Positions 11,627 through 21,748 of a stretch of DNA of 64,000 bases are shown in pieces (positions within the stretch are counted from its first letter, which is position 1; every line of letters begins with the position of its first letter). Origin of the DNA: Rosellinia necatrix (Eukaryota; Ascomycota; Sordariomycetes; Xylariales; Xylariaceae); assembly GCA_021209875.1 (NCBI GenBank), contig JAGYVD010000004.1, positions 5,100,014 through 5,164,013 on the forward strand. Direction: 5' to 3'. The notes beneath the pieces are model-generated. The model ran no database searches. It was not told the origin of the DNA and saw only the letters and a list, made by a program, of their open reading frames with translations. The translations under genes were made by a program, and so were the position numbers.

Positions 11627-12961
11627 TCAACCGGCGCGAATTCTCTTGGGGGGGCGAGATGTATCTGTCGGATCTTCGTCATTGCGTGAACGTTTGCGTT
11701 GAGCGTGGCTTTGAGGTTCCTGAATCTCTTCATGGGGCTTTCGACACTTGTAATATTCGGGACTTCGGGAACGCTGGCGCCCACGCGGCGAGCTAAGAGA
11801 GTCTGTTGAACTCTCGTCCGAGCTCTCTGAATAGCTAGCGGAAGCCCACACACTATCGTCCGAGTGTGGCTCGTAGTCATGTTGGTTTTCGTGGGAGGAT
11901 TTGAATTGCTTCGTGATATTTTTGCTCTTATGCCGAACCCCCACGAATATTGGAGCCTCTACTCTGGCGATAAACCAGGCGACCCGGCGCGTACACTGTT
12001 CCGCCTTCGCCGTGTTAAACATGCTGACGGTGTAATCCTGGTTATTGCGCAAGAACGTGAAGTTATCAGTGCCGAGTATATTAAAGGCGAAGCGCGCGAA
12101 TAAATGTTCACGACGGATGGCGATGGCACATTCCTTCGGAGCTTGATAACAATTCGCCTGGGAGAATTTGAAGATTTTATCTTCAATAGCGCCGAGGATG
12201 AGGTATGGGTGTAACTCGTGCCGACCGGTGTACGACTTCCAACCAAAAACACTCTCAATCATGCGTTTCAAGCGCGAGATATGCGTCGTGTTGTTACTAG
12301 TATTGCCGGTGCCGTGGAGCTGACAGTACCTGTCCATTTGGTTGCTCTCATACCAGGTGATATTGGACAGGGGTGCGATCCGGGCGGCTGCGGTATTTCC
12401 AAAGCAGTGTTTGGAATAGCTGTGATGACATTTGTGACCCGGCCTATTCTCAGAGCCGTTACTGAAGGCAGGACTGGTCGACGCCACAGGGTCGTTGTCC
12501 TCGGCGTCGTCCTCAGGGACCGGTAGCACGTCCCACTTGGGAGGGAGCGAATCGTGAGGGAAGCGCCAATGATGGAAGCCCAAGACAACGGGCCAGAGAT
12601 GTTCGGGATTGTCGACGACGAAATAGTAGTCGATGTAGGCGCGGAGTATCCCATCGGCCGGTCGCGCCACCTTCTCCCACACAGTATAGCCTGGAGGATC
12701 CCGGTCGTCGCTGTATTTCTGGATTTTCTCGGCAAAATATACGCCATCGCCCCAGCGGTTGCAGGCGACGATGCCGCAGGCGGCCAGGGCCGTATCGTAA
12801 TCAACACCACGCTCGTCTGCCCTGGTTCTCTCCACAGCAGGCAGAGTGAGCAGAGGAGGGGTCTGGCTGGGATAGGCAGGGTGGAAGAAGGCGACGAATT
12901 CATCCCGGAACCTCCCCTGCGGAGATACGGCCGTGGACCTGGGGGCGTGGTAGCGTCGCAT
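11627..12961 (-). CDS. HNH-nuclease-like fungal protein, catalytic residues apparently lost
   Basis: A single exon encodes 444 residues. The N-terminal part (FFHPAYPSQTPPLLTLPAVE, then GVDYDTALAACGIVACNRWG near residues 52-71) matches the layout of a large fungal family that ends in an HNH_2-type domain. In that family the core reads roughly EAAHL.P..E..WF..N.M..Y, then N.I.LR.DLH..FD. Here it reads TAAARIAPLSNITWYESNQM near 190-209 and NNTTHISRLKRMIESVF near 223-239. The fold seems retained, but the first His is Arg194 and the DLH histidine is absent, so nuclease activity is doubtful. The C-terminus is low complexity with basic clusters (QRKRSR, PPKRIR) that could be nuclear signals. The family consensus is from memory. 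Confidence 0.7.
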   Translation of the reverse strand: MRRYHAPRSTAVSPQGRFRDEFVAFFHPAYPSQTPPLLTLPAVERTRADERGVDYDTALAACGIVACNRWGDGVYFAEKIQKYSDDRDPPGYTVWEKVARPADGILRAYIDYYFVVDNPEHLWPVVLGFHHWRFPHDSLPPKWDVLPVPEDDAEDNDPVASTSPAFSNGSENRPGHKCHHSYSKHCFGNTAAARIAPLSNITWYESNQMDRYCQLHGTGNTSNNTTHISRLKRMIESVFGWKSYTGRHELHPYLILGAIEDKIFKFSQANCYQAPKECAIAIRREHLFARFAFNILGTDNFTFLRNNQDYTVSMFNTAKAEQCTRRVAWFIARVEAPIFVGVRHKSKNITKQFKSSHENQHDYEPHSDDSVWASASYSESSDESSTDSLSSPRGRQRSRSPEYYKCRKPHEEIQEPQSHAQRKRSRNDEDPTDTSRPPKRIRAG

Positions 12962-13496
12962 CGCAGTTAACTAGCCTAGAAAGTGAGGGCGAAGGAGGAG
13001 CGGCATGTGGGTGATCTGGAGAGGTGTGGATAAATAACCTATGCACCTTGCCCTAAAAAGAAGGGAGCTGCTGGGTGGTGTTGGGGTGCGATCTGGCCTA
13101 ATCGGTTCTAGATGCGCCTGTTGGCTGGCCAACAGCACGATCAGTGGGGTAAGTTAATCTTGATTCAGCCCTATGATGCGCTATAAAAAGAGTGCATTTA
13201 TGTATCTGCTTCGTACCTATGTCGGTAAAGTGCGTTAGGTAGGTAAGTAGGTACCTAGCTAGGTACCTAGCTGGGTAGTTAGTGGAAGGGAAGGGGAAAC
13301 GAAGAGCCCCACTCAACACCTAATTGAATTCTTGATAAGGAATGAACCAATTAAGCTGGCAAGTTATAAATTCTTCACTGTAACCAGAGGTCTTCGATAT
13401 CCTATCGTTATTGATTTTACCTACTTTAATATCATGTAATGAGCCCCCCCTACCGGAACAAAGAAAATCTAATCAAGGCCAGCAATTCCGTAATCT
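12962..13496. promoter_or_regulatory. Upstream region of the HNH-like gene with a 22-bp palindrome
   Basis: About 535 bp separate the HNH-like start from the GMC oxidoreductase stop, both on the minus strand. AGGTAGGTA-type motifs at 13235-13243 run into a perfect 22-bp palindrome at 13248-13269, two TAGGTACCTA half-sites around AGCT-type centre sequence. No other structure was seen. Confidence 0.45.
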
Positions 13497-15332
13497 CTAT
13501 GCCCCGAAGAGATCCCTGTGGGCAGCCTTCAGCATATCCGCGCCCTTCTCCGCGATCATGTATACCGAGTTCTGGATGCGGCAGTCGGGGATGATGGGCA
13601 TGACGGAGGCGTCGATGACGCGCAGGTTCTTGACGCCGTGGACGCGCAGCTGGGGGTCGACGACGCCCTGGCCGACGTGCTTGGACAGGCGCGCCGTGCC
13701 GCAGGGGTGGTAGGCCGTCTGGCACCGGTCGAGCACGGCGTGGCGCATGGCCGCGTCGTCGTCGAGCGGCATCCCCCACGGGTACTCGGCTACTACGACG
13801 TCCTTGAACCCGTCGCCCTTGGTCAGCACGTCGTAGCTGAACCGGATCCCCTCGCGCATCCCGATGATGTCCAGCTCGTCCGCGAAGAAGTTCAAGTTGA
13901 TGTTTGGCTGCACGAGAGGGTCGGCGCTGTTGACTATCATCGCGCGCGAAGTTAGCCATGCGTGTGAGACGGTAGGGGGAAGGGGGAAGGGGGAATCATA
14001 CAGGTGCGGGGAAGACTTACGCTTTACCTCACCGGGTGGCGATATCGGGCGCACGAGATCGACGACGACGCTGACGTAGCAGCCCTCCTTGGGCGTCGGG
14101 TAGTGCCACTGGAACGCGCTGCCGAACACGGAGACGAAGTCGAGTTCGAAGTGCGGCTGGCCTTCCGGACAGAACGGGTCCACGCCGCCGTTGGCCGCCT
14201 TGCGCTCGCGGTACAGCGCGTCGCGCTCGAAGTAGTCGTCGATGCGCGGGAAGCCGACGAGCTCGAGGCAGCCGGAGCCGAGCGGGCCCTTGCCGCCCCC
14301 CTTGTACGCGGCGACGGCGGCAGCGTTGGCGGGGCCCTTGCGCAGCAGGTAGTCGTCCATGCCGAAGCCGTCCTTCACGCGCAGCACGAAGGGCACGCCC
14401 GGGTGGTCGATGAGGTTCTGCCCGACGTGCGGCGAGTCGACGACGGCGCAGATGCCGTGGTGTGCGAGGTGCTCGCGCGGCCCGATGCCGGACAGCATCA
14501 GCAGCTTCGGCGACTCGAAGACGCCCTGCGACAGGATCACCTCCTTTGTCGCGTAGAAGCTGAGCTCCTCACCGCTCTTGCTAATGACCGTGACGCCTCG
14601 GGCGGTCGCGCCGTCCGCCTCGTCGATGATGAGTCGCTTCGAGTGCACCTCGGCCAGGATCGTGATGTTCGGCCTGTTCTTCACGAACAGGAAGGACCCC
14701 GACCGCCGGCCGTGGTAGATTGAGTCCACACAATGCGTCAGCCCGATCATCTCGCCGTCGTAGATGTTCTCCGTCAGCTTGTGCCCGCGCGAGAGCCAGG
14801 CCTGCGTCAGCCGCTCGCGGAACGGTGCCAGCTCGTCCAGGAGCTCCGCGTGCGAGATGGGCAGCGGGCCGCCGCCGCCTAGCTTGTGCAGGTCCGGGGA
14901 GTACAGCCCCTCGTCGTCGTGGTATGTGGCGGATTTGCGGAGGTACGGGAGAAGGGGGTCCCACGTCCACTCATCGCCGCCGAACTCGCCCCAGTTGTCG
15001 AATGTCGGCTTGCATCCGGGTATCCAGGTGAAGTAGTTAAGCGATGAGCTGCCGCCGAGGACCTTACCGCGGGTGTTAGGCTTCTCGATGCGCTCGTAGT
15101 CGTCTCGTTTTACCATGGTGGCCTTGTATGCCCAATCGTACTGGCTGCCCCTGAGGGACATGGCCGATGATGGCGTGGTGATTTGCTCGACCATTTCGGG
15201 ATGTGCGACTCCGGCTTCAACCACGAGTATGCTGACATTGGGATTCTCGGCGAGCCTACCTGCTACGACGTTGCCGGCAGTACCGCCGCCGACAATGATG
15301 AAGTCGTAACGGGAACCGCCGCGGGGTGCCAT
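13497..15332 (-). CDS. GMC-family FAD oxidoreductase
   Basis: The gene is complement(join(13497..13933, 14021..15332)), 582 residues. The intron at 13934-14020 is 87 nt, a multiple of three with no in-frame stop, so unspliced reading gives a false 611-residue protein. Donor GTAAGT, branch GGCTAAC and acceptor GATAG are clear, and splicing restores GEVKLNSADPLVQP, a motif conserved in the family. The N-terminus has the ADP-binding fold YDFIIVGGGTAGNVVAGRL and VVEAG. RGKVLGGSSSLNYFTWIPG and SQGVFESPKLLMLSGIGP are the two GMC signatures. The catalytic His/Asn pair is His513 (TAYHPCGTARL) and Asn559. No signal peptide is seen, so it is likely intracellular. Members oxidise alcohols, choline, sugars or secondary metabolites; the short form and the Asn suggest an alcohol/choline-dehydrogenase-like enzyme. 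Confidence 0.93.
   Translation of the reverse strand: MAPRGGSRYDFIIVGGGTAGNVVAGRLAENPNVSILVVEAGVAHPEMVEQITTPSSAMSLRGSQYDWAYKATMVKRDDYERIEKPNTRGKVLGGSSSLNYFTWIPGCKPTFDNWGEFGGDEWTWDPLLPYLRKSATYHDDEGLYSPDLHKLGGGGPLPISHAELLDELAPFRERLTQAWLSRGHKLTENIYDGEMIGLTHCVDSIYHGRRSGSFLFVKNRPNITILAEVHSKRLIIDEADGATARGVTVISKSGEELSFYATKEVILSQGVFESPKLLMLSGIGPREHLAHHGICAVVDSPHVGQNLIDHPGVPFVLRVKDGFGMDDYLLRKGPANAAAVAAYKGGGKGPLGSGCLELVGFPRIDDYFERDALYRERKAANGGVDPFCPEGQPHFELDFVSVFGSAFQWHYPTPKEGCYVSVVVDLVRPISPPGEVKRKSSPHLYDSPFPLPPTVSHAWLTSRAMIVNSADPLVQPNINLNFFADELDIIGMREGIRFSYDVLTKGDGFKDVVVAEYPWGMPLDDDAAMRHAVLDRCQTAYHPCGTARLSKHVGQGVVDPQLRVHGVKNLRVIDASVMPIIPDCRIQNSVYMIAEKGADMLKAAHRDLFGA
13934..14020 (-). other. In-frame 87-nt intron of the GMC gene
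   Basis: GTAAGT donor at 14015-14020, CTAAC branch, and AG acceptor at 13934-13935. The 29 residues it would encode (KRKSSPHLY.. PLPPTVSH..) interrupt the conserved GEVKLNSADP motif and are low complexity, which supports splicing. Confidence 0.85.
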
Positions 15333-16688
15333 GATGAATGAGGCTATGGAAGTAGGGGGGTTAAGATGTAATGGATATATATATATATATGGTGGATGTG
15401 ATGGATGCGACAGGTATGGATACGACTGAGAGGGCAGAGGTTACTAAAGCTGTTGAGCTTTGGGGTGACTGATGATGTCTAGCGGTATTTGGTATGACCA
15501 AGAAGAGAGAAGACCACGCCATTTATATTCCTGTTAGTCTCTTGCTTCACTTCCTGTCGACACAGTTAGGTTCTGGTCAAGTTTCCAGGGTCCTCTCGCG
15601 AGCCTTCTGACGCCGAGACAGCGACTAGCGTCGTGCTCCATCATGCTCTGCTTCACGTATCTTGACCGTATCATCTCGGGTTGTGAGGTTGAACGACACT
15701 GGATAGACCAGTACGGCGACAGCACGAACGCGGCATGCACGATCGCAGACCCCCGAATCAAGCCGGCCCCACAGATGCTGCTAAACTTGCATAACGCTGT
15801 ACCCTTTCGGTATTCGGAGAGACGGCATGGGTGGGTGATTCTTGGTCTTTCACTGGCTGACTGGTATTTCCTAAAATGGAAGACAATGTCACTCGCTTGG
15901 GGATCTGCAGCGATTCCCGTGGTGTCGCATCCCATTTTATTCAGCCGTGAATCACAAAAATAGTCACTCAGATACATAGATTTGGATCTATCTACGGCTA
16001 CTATCGTCGTTTATGGGTATGGTACGGTTTATTTGACTTGAATTCTAACGACTGTCAAACCCGTGACTAACGGGATTGGGATAATTGTTCATGAGATACT
16101 ACGACACCCATTGCTATCAAGACCGTTCGTGGGTAAGTTGGCTTACCTACCCGGTGGCAGATTCATGTCAGCGATAATATGCAGCAGAGTGTCGTATCCT
16201 GCCTCGGGTTTGCGATATTCTGAGACAGATTTATGAATGGATAGCGAGCGATTTGAAGGGATAGCGACAAGGGGTTTAATGCGGATAATTGCGCTCGGGG
16301 GGGATTCGGCGGCAGCGGCGTGGCGGGTGTTCGTGGAGTGTACCCGGTTATATGACGGGATCGCCTGTGCCGCAGGACAGCCTAACCGCAATTCGGAAGA
16401 CCATAGAGCCAATGGGTGACGGGCGAAGGCCAGCACGCTCTCGCGCCCACATTATAAGGCCGAGCTACGTCTGCGGCTCTAGATACGTGTTGGCGTTGCG
16501 GTCTGATGCGGGCGCCAGTCATGGCAGGTCTCAAGTCGGGCTTCTCTCATTCCCGTGCTCGTTATTGTTGCCGGTGACTAGCACCTCAAGCCCGACGACA
16601 TGCGAGTGGTTGGATAGGGTGACATTCCGAAGCTGACGGCGCATCCCGCACCTCTATCCATCATACCTATCTATCATACCTATCTATC
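15333..16688. other. Divergent promoter region between the GMC and DyP genes
   Basis: About 1.35 kb lies between two divergently transcribed oxidoreductase genes. It contains a short (AT)n run at about 15379-15391 and a CATACCTATCTAT direct repeat just before the DyP start. Overlapping short open frames on opposite strands (15534-15977 minus, 15643-15963 plus) are unrecognised. Confidence 0.5.
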
Positions 16689-17837
16689 ATGCCTGCCCGC
16701 ACAGGATTACGTCACTGGACGATGACAGCAGGCAACGCCGTATTTCTTAATATGTTCAGGACGGCACTAAGACAACGACCGCTTGCACAGCTCCGAAGCC
16801 AGCGGACAGCTAAGCCGTGGGACCGTCTACCACACACACATAACCATCTCTCCCATCCAATTCGCTACCAAGCCGCAGCCATCATGACCCAGTGCCAGGC
16901 TGTCGACGCGGGCCTGACGGGCTCGGCAACGTTCCTGGTCTTCTCGGTCCGGCCGGGCGACGGCCGCATCTCGGCCGTCCGCAAGGTCTTGTCCAGCGTG
17001 CCCGACATCGCCAAGAACGTATCCATCCGCGGCGGCGCCGGCGCGAACCTCAGCTGCGTTGCGGGCGTGGGCAGCCGGCTCTGGGATGCGCTGACGGCGC
17101 TACCGCGGCCGGCCGAGCTGCACCCTTTCCCGGAGGTCCGCGGGCCCCGGCGGACGGCCGTGTCGACGCCCGGGGACCTCCTGTTCCACATCCGCGCCGA
17201 GCGGCGCGACCTGTGCTTCGAGGTGGAGCGCCAGCTCGCGGAGGCGCTGGGCGACGCCGTCCGCCTCGAGGACCGCACCGTCGGCTTCCGCTACTTCGAC
17301 GCCCGCGACCTCCTCGGCTTCGTCGACGGCACCGCGAACCCGGCCGGGCCGGAGGCCGTGCGGGAGGCCGTGGTGATCCCCGCGTCGGCGGATGGTAGCC
17401 AGGCGACGGCTGTCGGTGGTAGCTATGTCGTCGTGCAGAAGTACCTGCACGACATGAAGGCGTGGAAGGCGCTCTCGACGGAGCAGCAGGAGGCCGTTAT
17501 CGGGCGCACCAAGGCTGACAACGTCGAGCTCGGCGACGTCGACGAGGGCCGGCAGCAGGCGCACAAGACGCTGGCTACCATTGAGGATGCCGACGGCGGG
17601 GAACACGCCATCCTCCGCGACAACATGCCCTTCGGCGCGCCGAGCGCCGGCGAGTTCGGCACTTACTTCATCGCCTACTCCCGGCGTCTCTGGGTCGTGG
17701 AGAAAATGATGGAGCGCATGTTTCTCGGGAACCCGCCGGGGTTGCATGACCGTATCTTGGATTACTCCACGCCCGTCACGGGAAGCACCTTCTTTGTCCC
17801 ACCGCTGAGTACCTTGGACGCTCTGGGCGATAAGTAA
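16689..17837 (+). CDS. DyP-type haem peroxidase
   Basis: A single exon encodes 382 residues from the first ATG. The catalytic core starts near Met66 (16884), and a protein from there (317 residues) has the usual length of bacterial-type DyPs. The DyP motif GFVDGT is at 210-215 with the distal Asp213. KYLHDMKAW follows at 251-259. The proximal haem ligand is probably His292, with Arg310 and Asn312 at +18 and +20, the spacing known for bacterial DypB. GTYFIAYSR and DRILDYSTPVTGSTFFVP complete the fold. Residues 1-65 are Arg-rich and lack acidic residues in their central part (MFRTALRQRPLAQLRSQR from Met22), suggesting mitochondrial import, or an untranslated leader if Met66 is used. The family uses H2O2 to oxidise dyes, phenols or porphyrins. 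Its 3' end converges with the next gene at only about 70 bp. Confidence 0.92.
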   Translation: MPARTGLRHWTMTAGNAVFLNMFRTALRQRPLAQLRSQRTAKPWDRLPHTHNHLSHPIRYQAAAIMTQCQAVDAGLTGSATFLVFSVRPGDGRISAVRKVLSSVPDIAKNVSIRGGAGANLSCVAGVGSRLWDALTALPRPAELHPFPEVRGPRRTAVSTPGDLLFHIRAERRDLCFEVERQLAEALGDAVRLEDRTVGFRYFDARDLLGFVDGTANPAGPEAVREAVVIPASADGSQATAVGGSYVVVQKYLHDMKAWKALSTEQQEAVIGRTKADNVELGDVDEGRQQAHKTLATIEDADGGEHAILRDNMPFGAPSAGEFGTYFIAYSRRLWVVEKMMERMFLGNPPGLHDRILDYSTPVTGSTFFVPPLSTLDALGDK

Positions 17838-17906
17838 TTAGAAGACCTAACAACACGTTTCTTCTTTCGCTAGTCTACCAATGGAGTGATTATTCGTTGT
17901 GAATAT

Positions 17907-19670
17907 TTAGTGGCCTTCTATACAGGCTAGTAGACTATCTAGGGTCGAGTCATAATCAATGGCGATTTTCGTTGCTGTCGAAACTTGACAGAGTATTTGT
18001 AGCATACACCTTTCTATTGCATCCCGCGCTTTGCGACTCGTCGAGCATAGAATATTCGATAGGTCTAAGGCGTATTGAAGTCTGCGGGGAGGAGTTTGCG
18101 TTGCGATGGTGCCATGAAAGAGACACTGGAAGAGGCTCTCGGTAGAATCCCTCCACTGCGCGTGGCTGCCGGCGAGGCACTGGTCGAGGAGTGAGATTGA
18201 ATAGTTTTCAGAACCAGGCGGATACCTTTCTGACACAGAGCCTTGAAGCATGACGCATATGTAAAACAGACAGGATAACCGCGTTCGCCCTCGCTGGTTG
18301 CCATTGCTCTCGATCTGAATGCCCTCCTCATGATGATACAAGTCCGACCTAATTAGGAGCAAGGCATCTCGGACGAATGCACAACTCGCCAGCCCACGAC
18401 CGTGTATCTCGGGGGAGTGACTCATGAAAGTGCGCATATCCTGCATACACGATAACAGCCAGAGGCAACGGGTCTTGTACAGATTTCCTAGCTGCCCCAG
18501 GACGGGGTGCGTGGCTATGGGCTGCTGCGAGATCTCTCTTAGTTGATTCGAGCTATCAAACCAGGATGGCCTGGTCATTAGAGTTACGCTGGTCATGGCA
18601 ACGTTAGCGACAGCGTGATAAAATAGGATAAGGGGAGGAGGCGGGACTTACAGAAACGTAGTTATTTCGAGCCTCCAGTTGTTCTGCAGCGTAGCCATAC
18701 CACCTCGCGCTTCAATGATCTGCAATAATCCGTTATGATGAATACGCCACTCGTCTTCCGATCCCCAATATCTCTAAGCATGTTTGGATAAGAGTCAGCG
18801 TCTCGTCCATTCCTGTAAATCAAAGGGTGCGAAGCGCTCGGAGCCCTTACCTCGAAGGATAAGAGCCGCAGAATAGCGGCAATTATGTTGTCGCCGAGCG
18901 CCAGGGCGGGGTCCCTGGCCCAATTCTGTACAATCCTAACGGCCTCGATCTTGAACCGTATCGCTTCATCGGAAACAGGGAAGCCTTGCATACGAGCAAG
19001 ATGAGCGGCAGAATGGGCCATGATTGCGTTGAAGGATGCCGCGTTTGACAAGTCCAGAGGGAACCAAACGTCGCGCATAGGATTGAAAGTCGATGTGTGT
19101 ATGCTAAACATCATACCGGCGAAAGTGCTAAGCCCTGATAGCGTTGAGGTTAGGGACTGCCCCATAAGGCCATGAAGGGGGATAGACAGGCCATAATGCC
19201 GTGAGGCACGTACAATGATGTAATAGCCTATGATGTCGGGAAGTGAGCCGAACGGGAAAGCGATCAAATGGGTCTAAACGGCTGGACCCGAGGGCAAGAT
19301 TCATGCCTGACAAAACCTGCGCCGGGATGCCGTCCGGTACCTCCTCGGGCATCCGATCCGGTGGTGCCCGGGGGTCTTGTGGGGCCTCGCCGGATGCATG
19401 TTCAGCGGACGGTTCACGGCGGCAGTGCAATGGTCCGGATATTGGCGATACGCGCGCCATCTGACCGCCATTTGAGCCGTCCCCAGGGCTGGGCAAGATC
19501 GGCTTTGGAGTTCGCTGTCCCTGTTCTTCTCGCTCCCTCCTCTGCAGTTCTGCCCTCTGCCGGCGTTGTCTCCAATGGGCGCGGATGGCGTGGCTGCGCC
19601 CTTCGCGGCTATTGTCCTCGGTGACAAAGGCATACGATGGCGGGGTGGCGCCCGCACCCTCAGGTGGCAT
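17907..19670 (-). CDS. Fungal transcription-factor-like protein (DUF3468 type), four exons
   Basis: The gene is complement(join(17907..18588, 18652..18773, 18851..19134, 19214..19670)), 514 residues. The introns are 79, 77 and 63 nt with donors GTACGT, GTAAGG and GTAAGT and CTAAC/CTGAC branches. Phases agree at every junction, giving RLLHHWLSTFAGMMF, LLSFERYWGSEDEW and ITTFLVTLMTRPSW. The order of motifs (N-terminal FVTEDNSREGRSHAIRAHW, LDPFDRFPV, MRDVWFPLDLSNAASFNAIMAHSAAH, EAVRIVQNWARDPALALGDNIIAAI, RIHHNGLLQIIEARGG) is that of the fungal-specific transcription factor family PF11951. No Zn2Cys6 cluster is present; the N-terminus has only a basic stretch. It may regulate the neighbouring oxidoreductases, but the sequence does not show this. 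The assignment rests on remembered family layout. Confidence 0.82.
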
Positions 19671-21748
19671 TCTGGTTCACTGGGTAAAACCTGCGGCGGT
19701 ATGGCGGCCACGTAAGGGATAGGAAGCGTCGTGTGCAGGCCGCGTCCATATAGTCTCCGCTACGTATATGCCACCACAGGCTTCCTGCTGATACGTGGAG
19801 AGTCATAGCCCTGGCCGGCGCAAGGCGACTCGGCTTCAAGTCGGCCAGCCATCTCCGATCATGTGTCGGCTTCCTTCCCTTCGGCCATTCCGAAATCTGG
19901 CTCTCGGAGCCGCCGTGGTGAGAGAATCATCGCTATCCGAATGCTTCATACTTACACGGAGCCTCGGCAGCGCGACGGAATTGTTGTAGGTAGGTAGCTG
20001 CTTATTTACTGCCGGGCTTAGGGTACTTCTGGGTAAGTAGGCAGGTAGGTAAGGTTACCCGGTTCGGGGACTGTCGGGGGAAAGATGCCGAGAGAAGACC
20101 AGTGCTCGGGCCAATCGCATGCATCCGCGTGCCGCGATCAAGGCAGGCCTATGGACAGGCCCACTACAGTGCTGGAATGACCTACACTATTAGCGGCTCG
20201 TTATGGGCAACGGTGTGTGCTCTACTAACCCCATGTATTTTTGTGAACCCCGATACGTATCTCAACATGATGTATAAAAAACCAGCTAGCCTTATACAAA
20301 GTAGGCTTTCTATTAAAGATGCTTCAATGAACGATCACAGGGTCGCGCGTGTCTTTCTTATGGGGCTTGTACTGGTTGACTGGAGGATGTGATGTCACCC
20401 AATGGAAAGACAGGTTTGCCATCTCGGGACGACAGGCAGGCAAGGTAGGGAGTCCCCTCATACTTATAACATTACAGGCAATTTCGACGATTTACACGTC
20501 CTTTCAACTTCCTTGCCTTCTTGATCGTGTGCTTATACTACCTGTTTTCAACCCGAGCTATTTTCTCGCCATGACGAATGTATGGCATTACCCTAGCTAC
20601 CCCTCTAGCTTGGCGTTTAAATCACTCTATGAGGGGATACGCTAGAATATAAACATGTGTTTGGTGTCTTGCTGTTGCCAACTCCCGTTTTCTCAAGAAC
20701 GGGTGAAATGAAGATCTCGCTGTGGGCACTGCCAAAACTGGAGGCGACCTACCTAGTCACTAACTAAAAATTTACCAAAACGTACAACACCAGGGATTCG
20801 CTGGTCGTCACCGACCCAACTACTAATCTGGCGCTCTCCAGCTTATCTATGGGAGAGCGGACGGGATCCCGAGTTCTCTGGAGGCTATGGTCGTACGTGG
20901 AAGAAAGACTGTCCACTGTGATTTATAATACGACGGTAGTGTAGTACAATCCCGTCCAGCACGCTCTTGCCTGTGATCTCCGGCCGGCAATGGGCCCACT
21001 GTTGGAGCCTGGGCGGGATGAACAACTGTTGAAGAAGAACCGGCTCCTACATAGCCGTGGTCGGACCGTCCTTTCACGCGATCGGGGGGCGGAAGCCGCC
21101 GGTGCGACATGACCACCGCGGCGCAGAGTCCGACGACGCCTATCCTGACCTCCTCGATGAATGGGCGTCGCTCTTGGACGCCTCCCTAGCAAGCCTAGGC
21201 GCCGAGCTGCGGCAGTGCCCGAACCCAACGGGTATCTGAGAATCAGCGTCGAATGGAAACCCCTCAAGCTCGGGCCGGCGCGGAATATCTGTGAGCCAAG
21301 CCCTCGACTGAGCTGCTCCCGTCGCGCACTCCCACGACACGATCAGTTCTCTGCTCCGCTCCCCGCGCTTGTGCGCTGCTGCACGAATACCATATGCGTG
21401 GCCATGATAGCGCTCCTGGTGCACGGCGCGCGGCAGTCAGAGGGGCGCATCGTCAACTTGACCATTGCAATTACGGTTGGCGCTTCCTCTTTATACCGTG
21501 ACCTTGCCCGCTGCCGCTCCACGCCCCGCATAGTCAGGGTCATCGCGCACCGTCACCCCTTGCTCGAGACCCGCGCGCTCGACGCCTGACGGGGATGAGG
21601 CGCTGGGGTACGTCGACGGGGAAAGCGGACGGGATGGGGAGGGGATCAGGACTAGGGTGGTGAGTTTGATAATGGTTTATCACATGATGATGGTAATATT
21701 GACAAATACCTACGGGTGTTATACGGGGTGAAAACTTATTCTGAACAG
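19671..21748. other. Intergenic region, no gene supported
   Basis: About 2 kb. It carries GTAGGTAGGTAG and GCAGGTAGGTAAGG motifs (19985-20051). A more GC-rich patch at about 20,990-21,600 has overlapping open frames on both strands (for example 21161-21589 plus and 21140-21424 minus). None matches a family I know, and neither strand clearly wins. A decayed or spliced gene there is possible. Confidence 0.4.
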
